From assembly GCA_041591635.1 (NCBI GenBank), contig JBFHRO010000016.1, positions 1 through 25,959 on the forward strand: a stretch of DNA of 25,959 bases, in the 5' to 3' direction. This DNA comes from JACKOD01 sp041591635. GTDB lineage: Bacteria; Pseudomonadota; Gammaproteobacteria; Pseudomonadales; Oleiphilaceae. Shown piece after piece: positions 1-7,530 of the stretch. Every line of letters begins with the position of its first letter. Position 1 is the first letter of the stretch. Made by a program: the position numbers and the translations under genes. The notes below the pieces were generated by a model. It did not search any database, was not told the DNA's origin, and saw only the letters and a list, made by a program, of their open reading frames with translations.

Positions 1-176
1 CCGACATGGGCCAGGCCCTTGGCGCCACCGCCACTGAGTACCAGAGCTATTTTGGGTCGTTCATGAGCAAGCCGCGCACCCTCTGCCGCCTCACTCACCC
101 GGTCATCCGCCACCGAGATACCGGCCATCAGCCCGAGAACAAACAAACTCCTTGCAACACTACCAAAACGGCGCAC
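1..176 (-). CDS. patatin-like phospholipase, 5' part only (runs off the left edge)
   Basis: Only the first 58 codons are inside the window; the gene continues beyond base 1. The translation starts MRRFGSVARSLFVLGLMAG and carries a typical Sec signal peptide: two arginines, a hydrophobic stretch, and a likely cleavage after SVA near residue 23. About residues 43-58 read RPKIALVLSGGGAKGLAHV. GGGAKG is the glycine-rich oxyanion-hole loop that opens patatin-type serine hydrolases; the catalytic GxSxG serine and the DG/A dyad would lie outside the window. The start is a GTG at 176-174 with a weak upstream AGG. Patatin proteins hydrolyse acyl chains from phospholipids. An exported form with this opening resembles the outer-membrane or secreted PlpD/RssA-like group, but whether a POTRA or barrel domain follows cannot be seen. 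It lies 76 bp downstream of the 208-residue gene on the same strand. Confidence 0.82.
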   Translation of the reverse strand, partial: MRRFGSVARSLFVLGLMAGISVADDRVSEAAEGARLAHERPKIALVLSGGGAKGLAHV

Positions 177-205
177 ACAACCTACCTGAAACAATAACCC
201 ACCGG

Positions 206-240
206 AACTGCCGTGTATTTGATCACAGCGTGTGGCAGTT
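206..240. repeat. 7-bp inverted repeat in the gap before the patatin gene
   Basis: AACTGCC at 206-212 and GGCAGTT at 234-240 are perfect inverted arms with a 21-nt centre. They lie between the stop of the 208-residue gene and the patatin start. There is no T tract after the arm on the minus strand, so an intrinsic terminator for the upstream gene is not convincing. The arms could equally be a protein-binding site or chance. Confidence 0.25.
212..227. promoter_or_regulatory. possible CRP/Vfr-like half-symmetric site
   Basis: On the minus strand the sequence is TGTGATCAAATACACG. The left half is a perfect TGTGA, and the right half matches 3 of 5 bases of TCACA at the canonical 6-bp spacing. 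It sits 36-51 bp upstream of the patatin GTG start and inside the loop of the 206-240 inverted repeat. CRP/Vfr is the usual cAMP receptor in bacteria with a class I adenylate cyclase, which this window encodes. Matches of this quality also arise by chance, so this is only a candidate. Confidence 0.2.
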
Positions 241-252
241 TTGCAGTACCTT

Positions 253-879
253 TCATTCGTCGTCGGATGCCTCCGATAACCGGGTGCCGGGCGGCGCAAT
301 GGACAAACCCGAGGTATCGGGTATCGCCGGTGCAGGCGCCGGTTTTTTTTCCCCGAGAATGCTGCCGGCCGGCGCGATCGAGAGTTCATCCAGATGCTCA
401 AACACGGGGGTCTCAACCTTTTTGGGCGTAGAAAGGGTCACACCCACAGGATCCATGTGCAGCGATGAATGACTGAGTATTTCATCGGCTTTTCTCCCTG
501 CCAGATCCAGCCGCCCTTCGGTTGAGCGCGGTTTGCGCGGCGCGCGGCTCGCCACAGCCGTCCCCGTGGGCGTTGCAGCCGCGCTGGGCGCTGATGCCGC
601 AGGTGACGCCGGTGTGACAGATGGGGCCGGTGGCGGCGCTTCTGCACCCATGGCTTCAATCAGGCACACAGCACCATTTTTGCGCAGCAACATCTGGTAT
701 TTGAGTGTCGTGTCCCGGTCCAGTTTGTTTTTGATCACCACCCGCGATCCGGAAAACATCCGCGCCACTTGCTCCGGGCTGGCCTTAAAGAGCTGTGCTA
801 CGTTGCTCTGCGCCTGTGCATCGGAGAAGCCATCGACCAGTTTGCCGTAAAAAACAAGTTCAAAGAGTTCATCTGCCAT
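253..879 (-). CDS. conserved hypothetical protein, small N-terminal domain plus Pro/Ala linker and repeated IAPxG motif
   Basis: The protein has 208 residues and no signal peptide or membrane segment. Residues 1-75 look like a compact globular domain (LFELVFYGKLVDG, FKASPEQVARMFSG, VVIKNKLDRDTTLKYQ). I recognise this pattern as a short domain found at the N-terminus of various gammaproteobacterial proteins of unknown role. Residues 75-115 are a low-complexity Pro/Ala/Ser linker. The C-terminus contains two copies of a short motif, LSIAPAGSIL and LSIAPPGTRL, about 25 residues apart. The ATG at 879-877 is preferred over the TTG two codons upstream because AGGA lies 7 nt before it. It is transcribed towards the patatin gene and is divergent from the large kinase fusion. 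The function is unknown; the architecture suggests a soluble adaptor with a short repeated peptide, which is inference only. Confidence 0.8.
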   Translation of the reverse strand: MADELFELVFYGKLVDGFSDAQAQSNVAQLFKASPEQVARMFSGSRVVIKNKLDRDTTLKYQMLLRKNGAVCLIEAMGAEAPPPAPSVTPASPAASAPSAAATPTGTAVASRAPRKPRSTEGRLDLAGRKADEILSHSSLHMDPVGVTLSTPKKVETPVFEHLDELSIAPAGSILGEKKPAPAPAIPDTSGLSIAPPGTRLSEASDDE

Positions 880-886
880 GACCAAA

Positions 887-890
887 TCCT
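887..890 (-). promoter_or_regulatory. ribosome binding site fixing the start of the 208-residue gene
   Basis: AGGA on the minus strand, 7 nt before the ATG at 879. It would be too close to a TTG two codons upstream, so it selects the ATG. Confidence 0.6.
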
Positions 891-1229
891 GTGTAACAAA
901 TTCCGCGTAAAGAGCCCCTGACCGCAGTCGCCAGAATACCCATTGACCGATGCTTTCAGCTTAAACCATAAGCCGCCTTTCTACCGGCTTTATCTTAATC
1001 CGCCCCCTGCCTCGGCGACCTGGATAGCGATGCACGCACCAAAAGATTGCACAACGCGGCCTTCTCGACAAATAGTGATTGTGTGTCTACTTTTTATCTG
1101 ATGGGCATCGGCTATCACCCGCTTGCTTGCAAAACATAACAATTACAAAACAGACGCGTTAATGAAATCGGTCGATACTCGATCTCCGGTCTTTGTGCGG
1201 CAAGAGGGATGTTGGTACCCGCCGTTACG

Positions 1230-1300
1230 ACCGGTCAGTGTTATTAATTAGCCGCCTGAATTTTATGCTGGCCGATCCGGGCGTTTCTGAAACCGGTCAG
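1230..1300 (+). repeat. 9-bp direct repeat ACCGGTCAG upstream of the kinase fusion
   Basis: ACCGGTCAG occurs at 1230-1238 and at 1292-1300, starts 62 bp apart, both in the same orientation. The second copy ends 33 bp before the start codon. Each copy contains the palindrome ACCGGT. Helically phased repeats of this kind can be operator sites, but two 9-mers in GC-rich DNA may also be chance. Confidence 0.3.
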
Positions 1301-1333
1301 CGCGACGTGATTCTGTGACTCAATTGACGCTCC

Positions 1334-4300
1334 ATGACCTCAGTGCAGTTTGCCTTTAAAGGCTTTGAAATCTCCGAACTTCTTTCACGTCACGGCGAAA
1401 CCTGCGCCTGGCGTGCATTTGATGCCAAGCGCCAGCGCACTGTGGTGCTCAAATCGGTACAAAGCGAAGCGCCGCCCCTGATCAGCATGGAGCGTCTCAA
1501 ACACGAGTACGAAATCGGCCGGCGCTTCAAGCACCCCAACATCATTCGCTACCTCGGCCTTCTGACCTACCACCACCGGGTGGCCGTTGTTACCGAGGAT
1601 TTTGCCGGTCAGCCCATGTCGGCCTGCATTCCCGAGCAAGGTTTCCCGATCGGCACCTTTTTGCGTCTTGCGCTGCAGCTGGTGGATGCCATTGCCGAAA
1701 TTCACCGGCAAAAAGTGATTCATAAAGACATCACGCCCTATAACGTGGTGTACAACGCCGATAAGCGCCTGCTGAAGCTCATTGATTTTGGCATGGCCAC
1801 CCGGCTTTCCCAGGAAGTACCGATTCACTTGCGCACCGCCATGATGGGCGGCAACCTGCCCTATGTGGCGCCGGAGCAAACCGGTCGCCTCAACCGCGTC
1901 ATTGATCACCGCACCGACTACTACAGCCTCGGCGTGACTTTGTTTGAAATGCTGTGCGGGCAACGCCCCTTCATGGCCGATGACCCCTTGGCACTGGTGC
2001 ACGCCCACCTGACCCGCTTGCCGCCACGCCTATCGCAGCGCCGCAGCGACATCCCCCCCATTTTTGATGACATTCTGGGCCGCCTGATGGCCAAGAATGC
2101 CGAAGACAGATACCAGAGCATGGAAGGCCTGCGCTTTGATCTTGAGGAGTGTCAGCGCCAGTGGCGGGAGCACCAGAGTTTCAGCCATTTCGAAATCGGC
2201 GGCCACGATCTTAACCAGCAATTTGCCATACCCCAGTGTCTGTACGGGCGAGAGCGGGAACTTGAGACCCTGATCCAGACCTTTGAAAACGCCACCCAGG
2301 GCCTGACCGAGCTGCTATTCATCAACGGCTATTCGGGCATGGGCAAAACGGCGCTGGTGCATGAGATCAAAAAGCCCCTGGCCAACCGCAAGGGCTACTT
2401 TGTCAGTGGCAAGTTTGAACAGCTCAAACAGAATGCCCCCTTCAGCGCGCTGTCGGCCTGCCTGGTCGAACTGATCAACCAGATCTTGACCGAGAGTGAC
2501 GAACGCCTGACCAGCTATCGCCAACTGCTGCTCGACGCCCTGGGAATGCATGCCAACCTGCTGAAAGATCTGGTGCCCGCGCTGGAGCTGATTCTGGGGC
2601 CGCAATCCGCCAGTGAACATATCAGCGACAGCGAACGTCTGCAGCTGTTACCCCAGTTGCTGCAAAAATTCCTGCGTGTGTTTGCGGTGCGTGAGCACCC
2701 GCTGGTGCTGTTTCTGGATGACCTGCAGTGGGCCGACCATGCGAGCCTGCAGTTTCTTGAGCAGGTACTGGACCGACTGCAAGGCTGCCACCTGATGATC
2801 GTGGGTGCCTATCGCAGCAACGAAGTGCAGGCCAGTCACCCGCTGCTCACCCGGCTCGCCCGCATTCGCCAGATCTGGCCCCATATTCGTACCCTGCAAG
2901 TCGGCCCGCTTACCGAGAGCCAGATCTCGCAACTGGTGACCGACACCTTGCACCAGCCCCAGAACCAGGTAACCACCCTGACCCGGTTCCTGTTTCAGAA
3001 AACCCACGGCAACCCCTTTTATGTGGTGCAGACCCTGCGCAACCTGCATCAGGAAAGCCTGATTTTCTTTGATTTCAAGGCACGTCAGTGGCGCTACCAT
3101 CTGCCGGAAAATCAGCGCAACATGGCAATGTCATCGCTGGTCGATGTGGTGGTGGCCCGCCTTAACCGGCTGCCCCAGAACACCAAGCGCGTGCTCCACC
3201 TGGGGGCCTGTATTGGCAGCCAGTTCGACAGCGAATTGCTCGGCGAGCTGGCCAGCAGCGAAGGCCAGGAGCTGCGCGAGGCGCTGTGGCCGGCCATCGA
3301 AACCGGCTTGCTGCTGGCCCAGACTCCCTGGACCGATTACGACCCGGGCGCCACGCGCAAAATTGCCCGCTTTCGTTTTTCCCATGACCGGGTGCAGCAG
3401 GCGGCGTACGAGCTTTTCACCAGTGATTTGCAACAACAGCACCACCTCAAAGTGGCCAATATTCTGCACACCCGCATGTTCCGGCAAAAGGAAGGCCAGG
3501 ACTTGCTGTTTGATGTCGTCAATCAGTACAACGCCGGGGCAGATCACCTGCCTGAAGACAAGCGCCTGTCGGTGGCCGAGCTGAACCTGCAGGCCGCGGC
3601 CAAGTCACGCCTGACCACCGCCTTTGATTCGGCCGCTTATTACGCCAACATGGGCATTGTGCTGGCCGGCGAAAACGCCTGGCAGAGCCAGCCTGCACTG
3701 CGCTTTCAGTTGGGCTGCATTCTGGCCGAGGCGGAGGGCCTGCGGGGTCACACGCAGGAAACCAACATCCTGCTGGAAGAACTGCAGCAGCACGCCGCGC
3801 ATCGCCACGACCGGATTCAGCTCAAGCTCATCGCCACCAGTTTGCACGAATTGCAGGGCCGCTACCCGGAGGCCATCAAGCTCTTGCTGGAGGGCCTTGA
3901 ACTGCTGGGACTGAGTCTTCCGAGGGAACCCGCTCAACAAAAGGCGGCGCTTGCCAAGGCGCTGGAAACACTCCCCGAACAGATACAGCACCTGGACGCC
4001 ACCAGCTTGCTGGAGCAACGAACCCTGGCCGACCAGGACGCACTTACCATCATGCGCCTGCTGATGCGACTGTGGACACCCTGTTACCTGACCCGCGAGC
4101 AGGATCTGCTGGCGCTGGTCTCCATTGAACTGGCGAACCAGACCTTTCGCTACGGTTTGTGCGAAGTCACGCCTTTCGCTTACACCTGCTTTGGCTTTAC
4201 CTACGGCATACTCAAGCGTGACTATTGCCTGGCCTACCAGTTTGGCAAGGCCGGCATCGAACTGGCGCAACGCTTTGGCAACCCGGGCATTCAGGCTCGT

Positions 4301-7300
4301 ACCTATCTGTTGTACGGCATGAGCGTCAGTAACTGGCAACAACCGCTGGACGAAGGGCTGGCCTGGCTGGAAAAAACCCTGCAATGTGCCAACGAAGCGG
4401 GCGACCGCATTTATGGCAGCTACGCCTCCTATTACTTGCTGACCGACGGTTTCATTCGCGGCCGGCCACTGGAAGACCTGGCCCGCGATACCCGCCGCCA
4501 CCTGGACTTCTTGAGCAAGGCGCACCAGCCGCTGTTCGACGTGGCCCTGTCGTTCAGCCGGGTACTGGGCACCCTGGGCGATTATCAAACCGGCTATAAA
4601 TTCGCGCAGGCGGCCTTTTTAAAGAAATACTACCAACTGCCCGTATTCATGGCGGAGTACGATTTCAGTCTTTTGTGCCAGCGTTTCTGGTCAGACCAGA
4701 AACAGGACCTGCTCACCCTTGCCCAAAGTGCCAACGAAAGCGTGCCGGCTTGTTTGCACGGCACCATCAAGGTGCCGGAAACGGCCTTTCTCAGCGCGCT
4801 GGTGTTTATCCGTGAAGGGGCGGGTAACGAGCCCTCGGAACGGGCCCAGTGGCTGGGGCGGGCAGCCGAGGCCATCGAACTGTTGCGCGAGCTGACCGAC
4901 AACTGCACCAACCTCTATTTGCACAAGTATTTGTTACTCAAGGCCGAGCTGGCGCGCGCCAGCGACGAACGCTTTGAAGCCATGGAACTGTATGAAAGTG
5001 CCATTGAAGCGGCCTCGGAAAGCCAGTTCATTGCGGTGGAAGCCCTGGCCAACGAGTATTACGCCGAATTCTGGGAGCTGCAAAACCGCGACCGTATCGC
5101 CAGTTTGTATGTCAACCGCGCCTGGTACCTCTACCGCACCTGGGGCAATCAGGCCAAGGCGCGCGCGCTCGAAAACCGCTATCCGCACTTGCTGGCCGAT
5201 GCTATTGCCCGCACGCCTGAAGTACCAAGCACCCTGCCCCGTGCCGGCCTCACCCAGCCCGGCATTGATGCCCAGCTCGACTGGCTCGCAGCGCTCAAGG
5301 CCACCCAGGCGATCATGGACAACATTCAGTCAGCCAACGTTGCCCAGGCGCTGATCAGCATCATGGCGCAAAACGCCGGCGCAACCCGGGCCATGCTGTT
5401 CAAAATGGATCGCAACAAGCCCTTGGCATTGCAGGCGGTGTGGCCACAAAACGCACTGTGCAGCGATACCGCCGAGGCCGGCAGTGGCGAGACGCAAAAC
5501 TATCCCGCCAGTCTGGTGAGCTACGTGCAGCGTATCCGCACCCCGTTTCTGATTGCGGATACCAAACTCGAACAGCGTTTTTTTGATCACCATTACCGCC
5601 GCCGCTGGCAGCCGCGCTCCGTGCTTGCCATGCCACTGCTGGATGGCACCTTGATGAGCGGGCTGGTGTATTTCGAAAGTGACCAGTGCACCCATGCCTT
5701 CAATTCCGAACGCCAGTCACTCTTGAACCTGCTGTGCGGGCATGTGGTGTCGGCACTGCGTAACGCACGCTTGTACGAGGAGTTGCGGCAAAACGAAGAA
5801 CGTTTTCGCGATCTGATTGATGGCTCGATTCAAGGCATCATCATTCACCGCAATGCCAAGCCGCTGTATGTGAACCAGGCCTTCGCTGCGATGGTGGGCT
5901 ACAGCACGCAAGAGCTGATGGCGATGGAAAGCCTGTTGTGCCTGTTCCCGCCCGAAAACACCGCCCAGATCGAACGCATGCAGCGCATGTCGCGCCAGCA
6001 GGAAAGCATTCCGGCCCAGTTTGAAATCGACATAGTGACCCGCAGCGGCGAAAAACTGGTGGTCAACAACATGAGCCGGTTCGTCAACTGGCACGATGGC
6101 AGCGCCATTCAAAGTACCCTGATCGACATTACCGAGCGTGTGGCCTACGAAAACCAGATAGAACACATGGCCAGCCACGACGGTCTCAGTCGTCTTCCCA
6201 ACCGTATGCTGTTCCAGGACCGGCTGCGCCATGCCCTCTCCCACAGCGGCCGGGCAACCAGCATGGGTGCTGTACTGCTGCTCGATCTCGACAAGTTCAA
6301 GGAAGTCAATGACACCCTGGGCCACAGCGTTGGCGATGAACTCATCAAAAGCGTGGCCAAACGCCTGCTGGCGCAGGTCAAAGACAGCGACACTGTGGCA
6401 CGCCTGGGCGGTGATGAATTTGCGGTGTTGCTGGAGGACATCAGTGCCATCGAGAATGCGGCGGCCACCGCCCAACGGATACTGGATTCACTTTCGCGCG
6501 CCTTTACGCTTGAAGGTCATGAGATTTTCACCTCGGCCAGCATCGGCATCGCCCTGTACCCCGCCGACAGCATGCAACCCGATGAACTGATGCAGTTTGC
6601 CGATCTGGCCATGTACAGCGCCAAGAGTGACGCAGGTAACCAGTTCCGGTTCTTCCGTCAGGAGATGAACCAGAGTCTGCGACGCAAGAAGGCCCTGGCC
6701 AACGACATTCGCAACGGCTTACAAAATGACGAGTTCTATCTGGTATTCCAGCCGCAGATCGCCATCACCACGCGCCGCCTCACCAGTTTTGAGGCGCTGC
6801 TGCGCTGGCGCAAGGCCGATGGCGTGCAGATTCCGCCGGTCGAATTCCTTCCGGTGGCCGAGCAAAGCGGCCTCATTACCCAAATGGGCGAATGGGTGAT
6901 TCGCGAAGCGGCGCGTCAGGGGGCGATCTGGCAACAGATGGGACGGGAGTTTTCGCTGGCAGTCAACGTGTCGGCGATCCAGTTCCACCAGAGCGACCTG
7001 GCCGGGGCGATTGACGATATTCTGCAGGAAACCGGGCTGCAACCGCATCGACTGGAACTGGAAATCACCGAAAGCCTGTTGATGCAAAATGTCGAAACGG
7101 CCGTTCAAACCATGCAGAAAATCAATCGCCTGGGGGTAAAACTCGCCATTGACGACTTTGGCACGGGCTATTCGTCCCTGAGCTACCTCAAGCGGTTTCC
7201 GGTGGAAAAGATCAAGATTGACCGCTCCTTTATCCGGGATCTGGAAGTGGATACCGACAGCCTTGCCATTACCCGGGCCATCATTGAGCTGGGCCATGTG

Positions 7301-7513
7301 CTGGATCTGAAGGTGGTCGCCGAAGGCGTGGAATGTGAGCAGCAAGCCCAGATACTCGACGAACTGGGCTGCGATCTCTTGCAGGGCTTTTACCTGAGTC
7401 ACCCGCTCATGAGCAGCGAAATCCACGCCTGGCTGCAGGACCCGGACAAACCCGGTACCGCTGACAATCCGAGCGCCAGCCCGGTACCCTCGCCACCGCC
7501 CCTTTCAGGCTAG
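1334..7513 (+). CDS. Ser/Thr kinase - AAA ATPase - GAF - PAS - GGDEF - EAL fusion protein
   Basis: This 2059-residue, probably cytoplasmic protein has no signal peptide or clear membrane segment. Residues 10-275 form a Hanks-type kinase with Lys40 (VVLKS), catalytic loop HKDITPYN (Asp132, Asn137), DFG at 151 and APE at 179, so the kinase looks active. Residues about 310-620 are an AAA_16-type ATPase with Walker A GYSGMGKTAL near 332 and Walker B LVLFLDDLQWAD near 458. Residues 620-1310 are helical and TPR-like. GAF lies near 1320-1480, PAS near 1489-1605, and GGDEF near 1611-1775 with an intact motif near 1692. The inhibitory RxxD site reads KDSD, so product inhibition may be weak. EAL runs from about 1800 to 2040 with EALLRW, VNVSAIQF, EITES, IDDFGTGYSSL, KIDRSF and AEGVE, all intact. 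The kinase-AAA-TPR-GAF front is known from large proteins that normally end in a histidine kinase; here the output is c-di-GMP turnover. TGA two codons upstream fixes the start at or after 1334. It converges with the histidine kinase gene, 17 nt apart. Confidence 0.9.
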   Translation: MTSVQFAFKGFEISELLSRHGETCAWRAFDAKRQRTVVLKSVQSEAPPLISMERLKHEYEIGRRFKHPNIIRYLGLLTYHHRVAVVTEDFAGQPMSACIPEQGFPIGTFLRLALQLVDAIAEIHRQKVIHKDITPYNVVYNADKRLLKLIDFGMATRLSQEVPIHLRTAMMGGNLPYVAPEQTGRLNRVIDHRTDYYSLGVTLFEMLCGQRPFMADDPLALVHAHLTRLPPRLSQRRSDIPPIFDDILGRLMAKNAEDRYQSMEGLRFDLEECQRQWREHQSFSHFEIGGHDLNQQFAIPQCLYGRERELETLIQTFENATQGLTELLFINGYSGMGKTALVHEIKKPLANRKGYFVSGKFEQLKQNAPFSALSACLVELINQILTESDERLTSYRQLLLDALGMHANLLKDLVPALELILGPQSASEHISDSERLQLLPQLLQKFLRVFAVREHPLVLFLDDLQWADHASLQFLEQVLDRLQGCHLMIVGAYRSNEVQASHPLLTRLARIRQIWPHIRTLQVGPLTESQISQLVTDTLHQPQNQVTTLTRFLFQKTHGNPFYVVQTLRNLHQESLIFFDFKARQWRYHLPENQRNMAMSSLVDVVVARLNRLPQNTKRVLHLGACIGSQFDSELLGELASSEGQELREALWPAIETGLLLAQTPWTDYDPGATRKIARFRFSHDRVQQAAYELFTSDLQQQHHLKVANILHTRMFRQKEGQDLLFDVVNQYNAGADHLPEDKRLSVAELNLQAAAKSRLTTAFDSAAYYANMGIVLAGENAWQSQPALRFQLGCILAEAEGLRGHTQETNILLEELQQHAAHRHDRIQLKLIATSLHELQGRYPEAIKLLLEGLELLGLSLPREPAQQKAALAKALETLPEQIQHLDATSLLEQRTLADQDALTIMRLLMRLWTPCYLTREQDLLALVSIELANQTFRYGLCEVTPFAYTCFGFTYGILKRDYCLAYQFGKAGIELAQRFGNPGIQARTYLLYGMSVSNWQQPLDEGLAWLEKTLQCANEAGDRIYGSYASYYLLTDGFIRGRPLEDLARDTRRHLDFLSKAHQPLFDVALSFSRVLGTLGDYQTGYKFAQAAFLKKYYQLPVFMAEYDFSLLCQRFWSDQKQDLLTLAQSANESVPACLHGTIKVPETAFLSALVFIREGAGNEPSERAQWLGRAAEAIELLRELTDNCTNLYLHKYLLLKAELARASDERFEAMELYESAIEAASESQFIAVEALANEYYAEFWELQNRDRIASLYVNRAWYLYRTWGNQAKARALENRYPHLLADAIARTPEVPSTLPRAGLTQPGIDAQLDWLAALKATQAIMDNIQSANVAQALISIMAQNAGATRAMLFKMDRNKPLALQAVWPQNALCSDTAEAGSGETQNYPASLVSYVQRIRTPFLIADTKLEQRFFDHHYRRRWQPRSVLAMPLLDGTLMSGLVYFESDQCTHAFNSERQSLLNLLCGHVVSALRNARLYEELRQNEERFRDLIDGSIQGIIIHRNAKPLYVNQAFAAMVGYSTQELMAMESLLCLFPPENTAQIERMQRMSRQQESIPAQFEIDIVTRSGEKLVVNNMSRFVNWHDGSAIQSTLIDITERVAYENQIEHMASHDGLSRLPNRMLFQDRLRHALSHSGRATSMGAVLLLDLDKFKEVNDTLGHSVGDELIKSVAKRLLAQVKDSDTVARLGGDEFAVLLEDISAIENAAATAQRILDSLSRAFTLEGHEIFTSASIGIALYPADSMQPDELMQFADLAMYSAKSDAGNQFRFFRQEMNQSLRRKKALANDIRNGLQNDEFYLVFQPQIAITTRRLTSFEALLRWRKADGVQIPPVEFLPVAEQSGLITQMGEWVIREAARQGAIWQQMGREFSLAVNVSAIQFHQSDLAGAIDDILQETGLQPHRLELEITESLLMQNVETAVQTMQKINRLGVKLAIDDFGTGYSSLSYLKRFPVEKIKIDRSFIRDLEVDTDSLAITRAIIELGHVLDLKVVAEGVECEQQAQILDELGCDLLQGFYLSHPLMSSEIHAWLQDPDKPGTADNPSASPVPSPPPLSG

Positions 7514-7530
7514 CTGCCGCGCAACCGGCA

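Larger units (their letters stand above)
880..1333. other. 454-bp divergent intergenic region
   Basis: No convincing gene is present. It separates the minus-strand 208-residue gene from the plus-strand kinase fusion, so it should hold both promoters. Weak plus-strand candidates are TTGACC at 943-948 with CATAAG at 967-972 (18-bp spacing). An inverted pair AAGCCG (970-975) and CGGCTT (985-990) directly follows. Around 1120-1160 and 1240-1265 it is clearly more AT-rich than the coding DNA. A direct repeat, ACCGGTCAG, occurs twice. There is no obvious Shine-Dalgarno sequence before the ATG at 1334. A 29-codon ORF at 1162-1251 has no ribosome site and was not called. Confidence 0.5.

Noticed and set aside
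1162..1251. 29-codon frame in the divergent intergenic region
   Set aside because: It has no ribosome site, no recognisable motif and no leader-peptide features such as codon runs or an attenuator.
1314..1329. TGTGACTCAATTGACG as a CRP site before the kinase fusion
   Set aside because: Its second half matches only 3 of 5 bases and it would overlap the translation start region. Similar partial matches are expected by chance.
880..1333. Possible c-di-GMP riboswitch before the kinase fusion
   Set aside because: I searched by eye for the GEMM-type conserved core and tetraloop and did not find them. The region lacks a convincing paired architecture.
7150..7190. Near-identical EAL sequence shared with 25590-25632, considered as a recent duplication
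   Set aside because: The shared block is the conserved DDFGTGYSSLSYL motif. Flanking codons and domain orders differ, so common family constraint explains it.
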